Positions 19,542-32,648 of a stretch of DNA of 64,000 nt are shown here, one piece after another. The stretch covers positions 2,666,001 through 2,730,000 of the forward strand of contig NC_037310.1 of the NCBI RefSeq assembly GCF_000143535.2. The letters run 5' to 3'. This DNA comes from Botrytis cinerea B05.10 (lineage: Eukaryota; Ascomycota; Leotiomycetes; Helotiales; Sclerotiniaceae). A program made the translations under genes and the position numbers. Numbering within the stretch: the first letter of the stretch is position 1; the number at the start of each line of letters is the position of its first letter. The notes under the pieces were generated by a model. The model was not told the origin of the DNA. It did no database searches and was given only the letters and a program-made list of their open reading frames with translations.

Positions 19542-21242
19542 AACTTAATATCCGAAGAAAAGAATGACGGCTTGAGACGTGTCAGAATGAAATGATCTTT
19601 GACCAAGCAACGTATTCAATTCTAGATAATGTTGTCGTCGTCGGTGCCTATGTCAAGATACTGGGCAGAGTCAAATTATGCTCGACTCAATCGAGGTGTA
19701 CGGCGGGCGACCTTTTGACGATTTGACGAACGAGAACTTTGTCGGAAACAGAAAGAATAATAAACTACTATTGTATATCAGGATATTCACTAAGCAACAG
19801 GTAAAAACTGGGATTGAGCCGAAAAAGCTGAAATTGAAGGGATTACATCTCATTTTAATTACTGCAGCCAGTTGAGTGTACGTACTGATCAAGCCCACCG
19901 TCTCCACCTTACCCCCAGACTTTCTGTAGACGAATACGAAATCCGAAATCCGAAATACGATCCAATGCGGGAATACGCTTCGCTCGATGCTAGTGTGGAA
20001 TGTGAGTCGATGCGTGCTTAGTCATTCACGTCAGACCACGTGGAGCCACTCTCGACATAATCGAAAGGAACTCTCGTTGAACCAGCTCCATCACGTTCCT
20101 TGACCTACACAAACCAGCATATTCATCCGTGAGGTTAATACAACACTCGCGTCTCCGCAGAAACGCTCTATATATATACACCCCAAACCACCATTTACCA
20201 AACCAGTGAACACAACCCGACATTCAAAAACGTGCAGATAGCATCCCCATCTCATCTCCCCATCCATGAAACAGTTTCAAATCCCTCAGACACAGATACC
20301 ATTTTCCACATCTCACTCCAATTGCCATCTTGCCAGTACAACTTTAGTTATCTTCGATTTCCTAACTTTCCCCACGATCTGTTTATCGTGTAGGTAAGAT
20401 CAACCTGTATCCAAACCAAGTTCCCACCGCAATCTGCATTCTCGTGCTTTCCAACATACCAAGTAATCCATATGGAGTCTCCGAACTGTATATACGTATT
20501 TAGAATCTTCGCGGCACACGTATGATCTTTCCTTCCTTCCCACATCCGTCAACAAGATATAAAACACATATGTATATCCGTGAAAAGTACCAAAATCCAT
20601 CCACCAAATATGGAAACGCAACCACAACCCAGCAGAAACAAACCAATAAAGAATCCAGACAAGGTAGATAAACAACATGGACAAGAGAAAGAAAGAAAGA
20701 AAGAAAGAACAATCACAACAAAGAACCAACCAAAAACAACCCACACAAACTCCCAACCCACTCCAAAGCAGACCACAAAAACACAGCATCAAGATTCCAA
20801 AACCTGATTATCCCCACCCAAATCAAAATCAAAATCCTAAAAAATACTCTCTCCCCGATCTACAAAACTTAAATACCCCTCCCCTCTCCTCCCCTCTCCC
20901 CAATTCCTCTCCTCGCTCACTCTCCCCACTCAATCCCTCAATCCACTCTCATCCCATCTCCCCTCCCCTAACCTAACCCCAAACCCAACCCCAACCCTCA
21001 CAACCGCAGGTCTCTGCACCCCCCCTCCCCCTCTCCTACTAATCCTTCTCCCCCAGCTCTACAGCTACCGACACCCCTCGCCGAAGCACAAAGATGCGAT
21101 CAGCGATCAGCGATCAGCGATCAAGATACCGATACCGATAGATGCAAGCGACACATCGAGGGACGAAGAGCGAAAGCGACAGAGAAACAATACGAATGAT
21201 ATATATGGATTTAAACATTTCCATTTCTTTATATTCTCAAGC

Positions 21243-21315
21243 TGGGAAAGGGAAGGGAAGGGAAGAGAGTAAGTAAGTAAGTAGATACACAAAAAGAAAG
21301 AAAGAAAGAAAGAAT
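21243..21315. repeat. Purine-rich GGGAA, TAAG and AAAG repeats
   Basis: Short runs of GGGAA, then AAGT, then AAAG units follow one another on the plus strand. Confidence 0.8.
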
Positions 21316-21714
21316 TTCCGGCTAGCCGACTGGAAGATTCTGATGAGGAGGGTGGGGATGATAATATATATATATACATATCTATCATCACCTAGTAATT
21401 AGATACATCTTTCATGATGAGATTTGCCTGAGATTCGTACCAGATTACATAAAGGCTGACGAGACCGTCACGCGAATAGGTGAATCGTCAAAAGAGTATA
21501 ATTAATCGATCAATCTGATCATGTAAAGTTGAAGTAACATCCTCATGTACCAGTCAAGAAAGCAGTCAGTCAGTGCCTTTTCACGAGCAAACAAGTAATC
21601 TAACAACATATCTTTTACAGATACAATACAACCTCTCATCTACTGGTATATATATATATATAAAACGAAATAGGCAACACAGTAGAATCATACATCCTGC
21701 CTAGGGACAGAAAC

Positions 21715-21718
<4 letters not shown>

Positions 21719-21753
<35 letters not shown>
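21719..21753. repeat. (AG)n dinucleotide microsatellite
   Basis: A perfect AG run of about 17 units. Confidence 0.92.
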
Positions 21754-21758
<5 letters not shown>

Positions 21759-22209
21759 GGATACTGCATCCAATTATTCGCACCAAGCCGAATCGATTCA
21801 CCAAGCTGTGTTCGAAACCTCTCATAAACACGGAAAAGTTGTATATGCTTTCTCACTCTGCACCCCCGGAGCAGCAAGACAAGTAATGAACTTGGACATG
21901 TCATCCGGAGACCACGACTGTATTTCCGACGGGGCGAAACAAACCCAACGACCTGATTGATTTTGTACTGACGAGCGGAGGAATCGCGAGAATAAACTGA
22001 GAGAGATACTTGGATAGACGGTTAGAAGAGATAGGGATTCAGATGGAAGGGAAAGCGTGGAAGTTCGGATGAAGCATGACCTAAAGGAACCTAACGAGAG
22101 ATGAGGAGGTATTTTTGATAGGATGACGGTATAAGTTTGCTGCAGTGAGCTATAGGTAGAGATGTCAGTGAAATTGGTTAGGGTTTTTGAGAAGACATAA
22201 AATGGAAAG

Positions 22210-22215
22210 ACGGAC

Positions 22216-22249
<34 letters not shown>

Positions 22250-22254
22250 ATGGA
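22210..22254. repeat. (GGAT/GGAC)n microsatellite
   Basis: About eleven 4-bp units, starting with GGAC variants and then uniform GGAT. Confidence 0.9.
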
Positions 22255-25200
22255 GGCAACATTTCCCCTTGCACTGATGATGTAAAAGCTCAATGTGATA
22301 TACATGTACGGAGGTGAAAGTTTATTCGTGGACCGAGAACATTCGAGTCGATTCGCAATATCGAATGCAATTTTTTGGATTTACCATATGTGTCTATCGA
22401 GAATAACAGAATACGATAGTTGGTGAACAGGCAACGTTAGTCTTTGCCCGTCTCCAACTTTTTTTTTACGTACGACTCACAACGTCGTCCGCAACATCGC
22501 TTGACGATTGGATTTACTTTGCCTCGACTTTACCTGATTCGATTTGTCTTGGGTTTGCCCCGCTCAATCCTGCCTATCTCATTCTTGCAGCCTCGTCCTG
22601 GACTCTACTCGGCGTTGCCCAACCCAGAGCTTTGCAGAGCGGAAATCTTGGTATGATAATTCACATCGATATTGCCGTCAGAAACTGAGCTCCACACACA
22701 TCGATACATATGCAATGAGAAGCTCTATTTACAAATGCCTCCACTATCCAAATACGCATCGCTTTTTACTGGGCTATTGTCGATTGGATGATATTACAAG
22801 AGTAAACATGACTCATTACTTCCTATCATGACTCAAATTCGAGCCTTGTCATTTCATCAAGCCGCTTAGCTGAAAATTCCCTCATTCCTTTTGTACAATG
22901 CAGGCCAATTTCTGATAGGAATATAAATTTCTTCCTCGTTTTTGATTGAGTACGTATGAAGGAATTGGGTGGAAAGTGGCGTTGTTAGTGAGTGACGCTA
23001 AAGATGTACCGTTCGGCGCTAGCTTACTTGGGTAATGATATTTGTCGATTCTTTCAAGCATTCATTCGAGGGTGAAACGATTGAATAGCTCAATAATATT
23101 CACGCGGTATGCTTTAAGATTTCGTAAACAATACTGGTGCGAAGTGGAATCATGCTTGGGTAAGGGGCTAATATCTTCGTTGTAGCGCATAATAGTTCTT
23201 TCAAATCGTAAGTGATCAAGGTGGATTCAGTTGGTAGAATTCACCAGAATATTCAAATACTTGCGCTTTCTATTCCAGTGTCAAACTCAGTATCAAACTA
23301 TCCAGCTCAACCCAACATAATGCTGGTGTGTAGCTCCTTCCTGGTAGGATACATACCTACCCAGCACATCACGAGATCGGTTTAAGATAGTGGCGAACTT
23401 CCCACGGGTCTCCGAAGAGGTCAATGGCGATGGAGTACAATTTTTTTTTATAGCTATATGATAGTCAATATCGCTGCAACTCATACGTACAATGGAAATG
23501 CTCATGTGTGGCAAATTGAGATCGCATAGAAAATGACCAATTGTTATTGGCAAACCTGAGTATGTTCAATGATTATCTCATTGAGCGCATATAATCCGGG
23601 GCCATAAGGATTCCATCCATGAAATGCCGCATAATGAGAAACTTATTAGGCTTCTGAGATATTTGTCACCTTGAAGTTGTACGAATCTGATGATGTGTCA
23701 TCTTGGGTACGCAGCTAACCTCACCGTTGAAATTGTGCTCGCCTATTTGAAGAACCACATGTTTGTTCCCAGTTAGAGAGTGATGCTGTGTATTTGAAGT
23801 GGACAAGAGAGGTGCGACTCAAGAAATAAGAGTTACGATGATTAGTTCTCAGGACTTACTGCCATCTGAATCAATCGATGATGAGAATTTAGGGGGATTC
23901 TCATTGAAATACTGAGTACAGTTTGTGACCCTTCAGATTCAACTGCATCAATCAAATCTTTCAAAACCACTTGTTTGAATAATGTCATGCTAATTTAGCA
24001 GTTTTAGAGATGACAGGTATCTCTTGATGCAGTACAAAAGTAAATGTACCCCTCCTTTGTGCGTGATGTCAAACAATCGATTATTGTACGAAGCAAACCC
24101 TCAAAATTTCCGAGGTAAATGAAGATACTCCGGTCTCAACTCCGGTCCCAACTCGTTCGAGAACGGAGACAATCGCAATTGTGAGCACTGACTCAACGAC
24201 AACGTGATGTGAGCAAGTACTCTTTGGCACGGGATACCCTCATTTTGGATACCCCCCGCACTGTGAATCTCGCTTCATTAATTCGGTTGGACCGGTGGAA
24301 CCCGCCCCTCATTTCTTCCTGCCACAAAACAAGTTTAGCCGTTTGCCTTTTGACCGATCAATAGGGCGGGACGACAGACACATCCACCTGACTGAATTGT
24401 GATAGTGACTGTGATAGTGATAAGCAGTATCTCAACCGACGAAAGAGTATATTAGCAAACACGTGAAAGATCTTCCATCATATTCAGAGGCTGATTTGTA
24501 TGAGGCTTAGTAAGAATTTAAGAGTCATCAGCCATCTGTCTCGAAACCTGGACCTCAATTTAAGAAGCAAAGCATTTGCCTTGTCTCGCCCGGCCACCCG
24601 TTTATTTGTATCCACGGGTTGAGGCTGAACAAGTACCACGCTCCGAAAATGCTGGATAAGATGAGTCAAAAAAGACATGAAACGCGGGTACCCTATGATC
24701 CGAGGGCACTCCTCCTGTTGTATCACCTATCATATTGTTTGGCCCCCAAAACAGCGAAAAATTGACCCAAAGCATGATTTGTGTGGTAGGAAATGTCTCA
24801 TGAGGCTGACACTTCAAGCTCCTAAAGTTGCGCAATAACTTTTATTGGCTGCGTTTTTGTGACTCTCAATGCGCCTCTTGAATCCGATGACCCTTTCGAA
24901 GTCCAGAATTTGCGCCCACAAGTATAAACTGCCCAAACGGCTACAGCAGGTAAATTTTCTTCTTGGGCAGAAATGAAGTGCCATCGTCATACCCACCAAT
25001 AAGCATATTTTATTTAATTTTTTTTTTTCCTTCTTTGCGGCAAATGTAAAAATTAATCTCTTTGCGTGATGGAACGTCTGGCTTCTTGAGAAACTGGAGG
25101 GGAAGATAAATCTTTTTTTTTCTCTTTCCATCTGGGCTCTTTCGACGTTCAGTACGTCATTCAACGTACATATTGGGCCTTCCGTTGTACGACACGTGTG

Positions 25201-25844
25201 CATAGACCGCCTTATACAGTGTGTGGGTGTGTGGGAAGAAGCCTTATTATATGTATGGAAAATTGAAAATTGATGCTATCGATGCAAGTGAGAAAGACTT
25301 TTTCTCTTTAAGCAGTAGGTCAATAATTCGGGTACAGGCAGCTAAGAGATCTAGCCAATGTTTGTACATGCAGTACTTTAGAGTACATCTCAACGGGAAG
25401 TGGCACAGGGGTATGTATGTTCTCGCTGCTTGATCCTGTACAACGTTGGTTTCCGCACACAAGGGTTCTCTAAACGAATAAGATCTGAGAACATGCAGCA
25501 AAATAAAAGAGAGCTCCGGCCACTCATGATTCAGAAGGACAGAAGTAGAGAGCCATTTGATGCATGTCAGTAAGGGAGTCGATCAAGTCGTGAAAATAGA
25601 AGATGTGCTCGAGACGGTGAAGGAAAGTTTGCATCAAACTGACTCAAATCGATCAAATTGATGAAGATGCGTTCGCACACCGAAAGTTTGGGTGAAAACT
25701 CTGCAAAAGTTAATCAATCCAAGAAGCAGGCTCGCAGGGCTGTTGAGACGGGGTGGTGGAAAGATGGGGAATAGAATTCAACAATTGATTGATGGGTATC
25801 ACCGCCCCCTCGTAGTGTGTATTTTGGTGGTGGATGATTGTGGA

Positions 25845-25992
25845 TGATGGTGGTGATGGTGGTGATGGTGGTGATGGTGGTGATGGTGGTGATGGTGGTG
25901 ATGGTGGTGATGGTGGTCATGGTGGTGATGGTGGTGATGGTGGTAATTGTGGTGATGGTGGTAATTGTGGTGATGGTGGTAATTGTGGTGAC
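25845..25992. repeat. Hexanucleotide (GGTGAT)n array, about 150 bp
   Basis: Uniform GGTGAT units degrade at the right end into GGTAATTGTGGTGAT variants. Two copies of a 13-bp unit, ctgtggataacaa, follow at about 25990-26020. The array makes His- or Thr-Ile-rich spurious frames on the minus strand. Confidence 0.9.
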
Positions 25993-28180
25993 TGTGGATA
26001 ACAACTGTGGATAACAACTGTGGAGGGTTGAGGAGTTCTGAGGAGGGGTAGTAATTTTATGTACAAGTAGCAGATGCAGATAACCTAAGAGGGTAAACGA
26101 CTGATCTAATGACGACCGAGAGAAGGCAAGTCACAGGTGTGTGTGGCTCAATATACCGTATTCATTCGAAAAATCGTCTACTCACTATTACTGACTATTT
26201 ATCATGGCCACTTTCTCGTCACTGCTGCAGCCAATGTGGTGATACCTGCACTTCCACTTCCACTCCCACTTGCATTCGCACTTGCATTCGTTTTTCATTA
26301 GGGTTAGGTCTAAATTTCTAATGCCTGTGTGCATTGTGAACTATGAGCAGTAGTTCTGTCGAGGTATGCATGCACGAAGAACCCGCCGCAGTGGAATTTT
26401 CAATTCATCATTGTCCGTTCCAAGTCTCATTTGATGTTAGGCCCGGCAACTCTGCAGATGAAATGCATGACAAAAGCATGTCGATATGCATCCCTGCTCT
26501 AGTAAGGTTCTGAATGTTTTCTTTTTCTTGCCCGCTGGTTGCCCATAGCTTATGAACTGGTTGGATTCTGGTTCATTCAACAACCCTGCGGCCAATTTGT
26601 GACCAAACTTCCATACGGCAGGCAATAGACATCCTTCGCATCATGGTTTGGGTGGAAAGAAAGGCCGAGTCGTAAGTTCTCAGGGAGCAAATGAGGGGGT
26701 TGATTGGCGGAATGATAAGTAAAATTGACTTCCCTGGCTGCCCTGGCTTTCCTGGCCCTTTTGGCTTTTCTCACTCTCTCACTCCGCAAGGTTTAATTCG
26801 ATATCAATTAACTCATAGACGGGTCCCGCCCCCTCACAACCCTGCTTAATACTACCTACCTGGGTACTGTACATATCATTCCACGAAACCCGGAGACGAA
26901 GGGCATTGCTTCCGTATTGACGAACATGGAGGAGATGGAGGAGACGGAGGAGATGAAGGAGATGGCAAGAACAGTTGGGGATTATGTTCTGGTCCGAAAT
27001 TGTTTATCGTATTACCAAAAGCGGAGGGTGGTGAGCGAATGGACGTGGAATTGAATGCGAATGCCTGTGAAGATGCTTTTCCATGTGATATCCCGAAGGA
27101 AAGTCCGGACATAGTCAGACTACCTAGTACCTAGGTACTTATTACATTCGAATACTGCATAGACAATGGGAAAGTGCTTTTCGAGACGTGAAATCATGGA
27201 GGCAGGGACGAGAGAGGATGGACGGGGCAACCTTCAACAAAAACCTTGATGCTCCTACCAGTTTCGCATGTGTGCTTCTCTTGTTGTCGATGTTGTCGCT
27301 GTTGCAATTGTAGATGTTGTAGATAGCGCACACAGTCATACAAGCACCATTCATTCAAAACATCGAGAACTTCAAATCCCCCTCGAGCTTCCTGCCCAAC
27401 ATACATATTACTTAAACGGGCCCCTCTTTATTGTACTGAACCTGCATGCATGTAAGTGCAATCCATACCATCATCCATACCATCCACCATCCATACCGTG
27501 CACCCTCGTATTGTACCAAGGAGTCTTTTCCTCCTCCATGTACATCCATCCCCATCCAGTCAATCCCCTCGGACCCTATCAGCCTTCCGGAGGATGCAAA
27601 TATCGGTGTAACTTTGACTTGAGTGTCTTGACCCGATTCACTGCGCGTACGTCCACCTGGCGGTCCCAAAGGGTTCTCAAGTGTGGCCAGCGTCAAGGTC
27701 GTGCTCAAAGCTCAAAGCGCAAAGCTCACAGCAGAGCATGTCTATCCACCGGCGATTTGATTGTAACCCCTCGTCTTATCAGCTGCTGACCTTGGACTCG
27801 ACCAATTTGCCTCTTCCTCGAGCAATCCTTCAGTCGATGCAGCATGTACCGCCCAAGGCACGGTACCCAGTAGACAATATTGCGATCTTCATAGTAGAAA
27901 AGTCGATATCAACCATTACAAATCGCCCAATCAAATTTGCCACGCTGAGACGAACGGATGGAAGAACACACAATAAATGCGTGGTCTGAAAGGTAATCGC
28001 CCTCACCCAATATATCCGCCCCCTCTCATGCTGAGAAGCCTTGGACGAGGACACCTTTAAGAGATCCAGATTATATCACATTCTGTACATCAAACTGCAC
28101 CTACACACTGCATACATTCACTCCTGTATTCGATCCGTCAGAAATCTCCAAGCCAATCACACTCGTCCCAACCTCGTCTT

Positions 28181-28216
28181 CCCAAGGTTTCCCAGGGTTT
28201 CCCAAGGTTTCCCAAT
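28181..28216. repeat. Short direct repeat cccaaggttt
   Basis: Three near-perfect 10-bp copies and a partial fourth, in the presumed far-upstream region of the gene at 30323. Confidence 0.85.
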
Positions 28217-30322
28217 ATTCAATTTCCTCCAAATTCCCAGATCCTTGAAGGTTCGTTCCTATCCACAATTTCGATCTTCGGTTTCTCCGCTATTCACTTT
28301 ACGGTATCGCGAGAAGCCGCGGCAGCTAGGTGACTTCTTCCCCGTTGCACCGTTGATAGAATCTCTGGCGTCTGGGTCCCTGGATCCCAAAACAAGTTGA
28401 AGCTACGAAGATCTGTGCGTGGAGCAATTCCTCGCCGGCGTCACATCCATCGAAGGTCTTCAAGCTTCCAATTCTGCTTCTTTTTTAGAGTTTCTTTTTT
28501 TCGAGTAGCGCAATCCACATTGTCTCTCTTCAATTTCGCTACAGGGGGACTTTTTCCTCAGATAAGACGACGCTGCCGGGCACAGACTGCTTCCATCCCG
28601 CTCGAGAGTCAATCAAGACGCAAGCTAGACAATCTAAAAATCTAAAAATCTAGAAATCCCAAAATCCCAAACTCTATCAACTTTGCGCCCCAGGGGTTCT
28701 TTCACACACGACGCGCACGATTGCCGATTGCGATAGAGGGCTGTTCTAGACATTCCGAGAAGCTCATGCGCACATTCGCAACCCAATTGGAAAACAATTG
28801 CATCAAAATCACCTCATTCGTCGAAGAAGGGTCGAAAGGGTGTTTGTCACAGCAGGCGGTAGTACGCAACACGATATCAGACAAACCTACGCAGCATCAT
28901 CGCTATCACCAACATCAACAATATCAACGAGAATATTGTGAAAAGTTTGCAGGAAGTGAGGAAGCCATTTCGAGTTGCATTGTCGATTTGATATTCCCGT
29001 TACTTAGGTATGTGATGTGGTTGACTGCTTTCTTTCTTTCTATCACCCCCTCCCCCTCCCTCTCCCAACCATCTGTGCCGGCCTGTTGTACTCGTATCCA
29101 TCCTCACCCTCATCACACCTTACCAATCAATCTCCTCACTCCATTTGATACACACATCCACTTCGTTCCACCAACATCCATCTCATCGTTATTACTCGCA
29201 CGCCGGCTTTCTTCTGTTGTATCAGCATTACTCACAGCTGCTATCTTTATCGGTTGAATCCACTCATCGATTCATCATCCTCCACTCTCCAGCATCCATG
29301 ACTTCACTTGGAAAAGGGCATCTGTCCAATGACCCTCCAGAGAACAGTGAACAAGCACAGCACAGCACAGCACCGCCTTTCCTCTTCTTTGTTTTTTGCT
29401 TTTCCCTTTTCTTGGTTTTTCCCCTCGACGCAGGACTCATCGCCCCCCCCTGAGAATCGATTATTTCATCGACACACGATCGCATTCCTTTCCGTGGCCT
29501 TGGTCGGAAATCAAGATATTTTTAATACTAATTCCAGTCTAGGACGAATTGCTAAATTAATTGATTAATTGGTTTTTTCCGTGCCAGGATATTCCTGTCC
29601 ACCCTTGTGGCTGATGAATGAGCACACGAACCTTGTCCTGCACTCACTGCACATTTTCGGGTAGAGTTGGGTTTGTGTGTTGGCTGCAGAGAGGAGAGAA
29701 AAAAATAATTTCGCTATCCCTGGCTAAGAACCATACTAGGCTTATACACACAATTCCTACCCACCCTTAACCAGAATTATCCGCGCACACATCTAATTCA
29801 TATTAAAATACACGAACTCCCCCAACCTCTTACAATCTTCTTTTCGATCGAACTTCTACTCGAATAAATTTTTGAGAGAAAGAGAGAGTGTGTGAGAGTA
29901 AAAGGAAGACGCTTTTGGCCCCCCCAATTCCGAACGAGGCGAAATACCCATATACACATATACACGATTGATAATATCTCTTTCAAACTCAAGCTGTCGA
30001 ACTCTATTCGTCTAGCTTCTACTAGAACATTCGAAGTCGAAATAATTATTTCGACTCCGAACTCTTCGCACAGATATCCTTTTGAAGGAATCAACCGGCA
30101 GTTATTGACATGTGTGGATCAACGATAAAGGTCTCTCCTCCTTCTTCTCGTACCGACTACATACCAAGGTGACGGGCTTGTCACATTCTATCGCGTCTTC
30201 GATCCATTGGCGCGAAAAACTAGACCTTTCTCGCTCCTCTTCTATTTCCTTTTCAACCCTTCTCTCAGGGTATTCTTTCATCTCTTCTCAAGATTTCATC
30301 AAAACATACATAATAGGATAAT

Positions 30323-31522
30323 ATGTCCTTCTCATACACTACACCTCCCGGCCATCCGGGCGCCGCTTACTACGGCTTCTCGACCAGCGCTTCCCCTTCG
30401 CCTGCCGGCTCGCCATCTGGATCCCCAGGATACTCTTCTTCACGACACCCATTCCGAACTCATTCTCGACATACAAGTTATGCAGATACTACTACATATA
30501 GAGCGTCCACTACTGAGGCGAGGCCTTTCTCTCCCAGATTTACTTCAAACGGATACTACGCTACTGGTGCTGGTCCAAATGTGAGTCGAAACAAAAGTTC
30601 TTGGTCATCACCGCCGCCGCGTCATGAGACAGAGGCTCAGTATTCTTACTCCCACCGAACCCCTCATGGGGGTGCCGAGGACGACGAATATTATGAATAT
30701 TTAGAAGATGTAGACGGGACAATATATTTGTGCAGAGTGCCTCGTCGATCGGCGGCGCACACACCTTACAAGTATAGTAGTCATGGTACTGATAAATATT
30801 ACAACCAGAGCCCAAAGTATGCTGAAGATCCTGAGTCGTCATACAGACATCGTCGAAATGCTTCAACTACAGCTACACCTCAACGACCAGCGACCACTCG
30901 ACCCGGAGCAACTCGTCCTACGGCCACTTCAACTAGGACTAAACCTCAACCACCCCCGGAAAAGGCCACTGAAGCCGATGCGCGCCGACACCACATCCCA
31001 GCCGGATACTCTCTTAAGAATTGGGATCCAACCGAAGAACCCATCATGCTCCTCGGCAGTGTTTTCGACGCCAACAGTCTTGGCAAGTGGATCTACGACT
31101 GGACTGTCTACCACCACGGTCCTGCTACCCCACTATCCGATATGGCTGGTGAACTCTGGTTACTACTCATTCAATTAGCCGGCAAGGTCAAGCGTGCAGA
31201 GGAGTGCATGCCACGCATTCGACAACCAGATAATAGAGAAATGGTCGACGATTTCATTGAGTCTGGAGAACGCTTGACAGACAAGTTAAAGAAACTCCTC
31301 AAGGCATGCGAAGCACCTATGTTGAAGGCAGGTCGAAGCGGAACCAAGTCGGCAACAACACAACTCGGCAAGAATGCCGGTACTGAATTTGTTGACTCGA
31401 TCTTTGGACGCGACAGACAACTTGAACACACTGAGAAGTTCATGGCATCAGTTCGATTATGGAATATGCGATTTGACGCCAACTGCGAAGAAATTCTCCG
31501 CAAGCCGGGTCAACATGCTTAA
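30323..31522 (+). CDS. Fungal low-complexity protein of the 'vegetative cell wall protein gp1' annotation family, 399 aa
   Basis: Single exon with ATG at 30323. Residues 1-220 are rich in Ser, Thr, Pro and Tyr and look disordered. From about residue 225 a conserved-looking domain begins: HIPAGYSLKNWDPTEEPI, then GSVFDANSLGKWIYDWTVYH and amphipathic helices to the end. I recognise the C-terminal half as typical of filamentous-ascomycete proteins named after the algal gp1 only because of their Pro/Ser content. There is no signal peptide or membrane segment, so a cell-wall role is not supported; a cytoplasmic or nuclear protein is more likely. It stands alone between two large gene-free regions. 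Its long pyrimidine-rich upstream region suggests an extended leader. Molecular function is unknown. Confidence 0.85.
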   Translation: MSFSYTTPPGHPGAAYYGFSTSASPSPAGSPSGSPGYSSSRHPFRTHSRHTSYADTTTYRASTTEARPFSPRFTSNGYYATGAGPNVSRNKSSWSSPPPRHETEAQYSYSHRTPHGGAEDDEYYEYLEDVDGTIYLCRVPRRSAAHTPYKYSSHGTDKYYNQSPKYAEDPESSYRHRRNASTTATPQRPATTRPGATRPTATSTRTKPQPPPEKATEADARRHHIPAGYSLKNWDPTEEPIMLLGSVFDANSLGKWIYDWTVYHHGPATPLSDMAGELWLLLIQLAGKVKRAEECMPRIRQPDNREMVDDFIESGERLTDKLKKLLKACEAPMLKAGRSGTKSATTQLGKNAGTEFVDSIFGRDRQLEHTEKFMASVRLWNMRFDANCEEILRKPGQHA

Positions 31523-32609
31523 ATACACTCAACACATGTTTCAATACATCACACAACAAACAAAAAAATATTATGGATCCATACACAAACGGATTAGAAG
31601 GAGGGAGTTTGTTTATTTCTTCCATCATCTCGATTTCTTACGAATCAAACGATACCCATGGGACCATTATGAATGTGTTCTCATTTGCTTTACGGGGCAG
31701 TCATTGTAAGATAAAAAGGATGGTTTACAAAGGGAGGCGCAAGCCAAAACTTTCCGGTTCAGTCAGGCATTGGGCGGGATTTTTCTAAAAGATTACATTT
31801 GCATGTTGGACAAGGCATGTTTATTATAGCGGATTGGGAAAAAAGTTTATGCATTTTCCATCGGTATTGGAGATTGTTAATTAAAGGGTAGTAGCTCGAT
31901 GGATGGATTGTTTTGTTTGATTTTTATTTCTAAGATTATCACGGTTGTTCAAAGACATGCGGCGGGACTTTTATTTTATTTTACGCATTTATGGGAAAGG
32001 AAAATGGATTGGTAGGGTTCAATGGCGATGGCAAATTTGTAATAGTAGTTTTTAGTAGCTCGACGGGGCATGGTTGCTTGCTGGCTTTGGCTTTGCTTTG
32101 GCGTTTGCCCATCACACGGCACGGAGATGATTTCGAGAGATCGCATCGTCTGGATATACCCTTCATATACTTCTGTTTGAGTTTTAGCTTTGTCAATCAT
32201 TGGCTGCCGCGAATAGTTTCAATTCATGGAAAGGACATTTTCTCTTCTTCACATTCGCGTCGCTTTGAAATTATGTGTATATGCATGATTTGGCAAGTTT
32301 CTGGATGTGTTATAAATTTGCGAGCATTGTGACTAATCTCTAACATTGTACTTGTACGAACCCCCTCTCACGTAAGGTACGAAACTGACTCATGCATGTA
32401 ATCGCGAATATTTTTTGGGAGGGGTTGATGACTTCATTTTCGAAGCAGATATCGACCAGTTATGCATGTGTCATGTATGTATGTACATCACTTCGCCCCC
32501 CCTTGGGTTTCAAAATAGTAACAGTGAGCACATACCACATAGTTATATTAATTTAATGTCTAACTAAGCTGCAAAAAGGAATGATGATGATTATGATGAT
32601 GGTGGTGAT

Positions 32610-32648
32610 GAAGAAAAAGAAGAAGAAGAAGAAGAAGAAGAAGAAGAA
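32610..32648. repeat. (GAA)n microsatellite
   Basis: A near-uniform AGAAGA run of about a dozen units, followed by further purine-rich sequence to about 32695. Confidence 0.88.

Larger units (their letters stand above)
19389..30322. other. About 10.9 kb without a supportable gene
   Basis: No frame here has an ATG start, sensible composition and family motifs together. The stretch holds AAAG, GA, TA, CAGG, GGAT and GGTGAT simple repeats, pyrimidine-rich tracts (about 20870-21060 and 29040-29110), and TACCTAGGTA-like palindromes near 27120. No tRNA, rRNA or transposase was recognised. The right-hand 2 kb is probably promoter and leader of the gene starting at 30323. Confidence 0.5.

Noticed and set aside
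20400..20792. Hydrophobic Cys/Trp-rich 130-codon minus-strand frame
   Set aside because: Composition is the complement of an AC-rich plus strand, and overlapping frames look equally 'membrane-like'. No usable motif.
25845..25992. CRISPR-like repeat array
   Set aside because: Uniform hexamers without spacers; a microsatellite in a eukaryotic genome.
25714..26017. Thr-Ile and His repeat frames
   Set aside because: Translations of the GGTGAT hexamer array, not genes.
28721..29257. 178-codon plus-strand frame with some hydrophobic stretches
   Set aside because: Begins with TTG, not ATG, and reads through simple CT-rich sequence; no domain.
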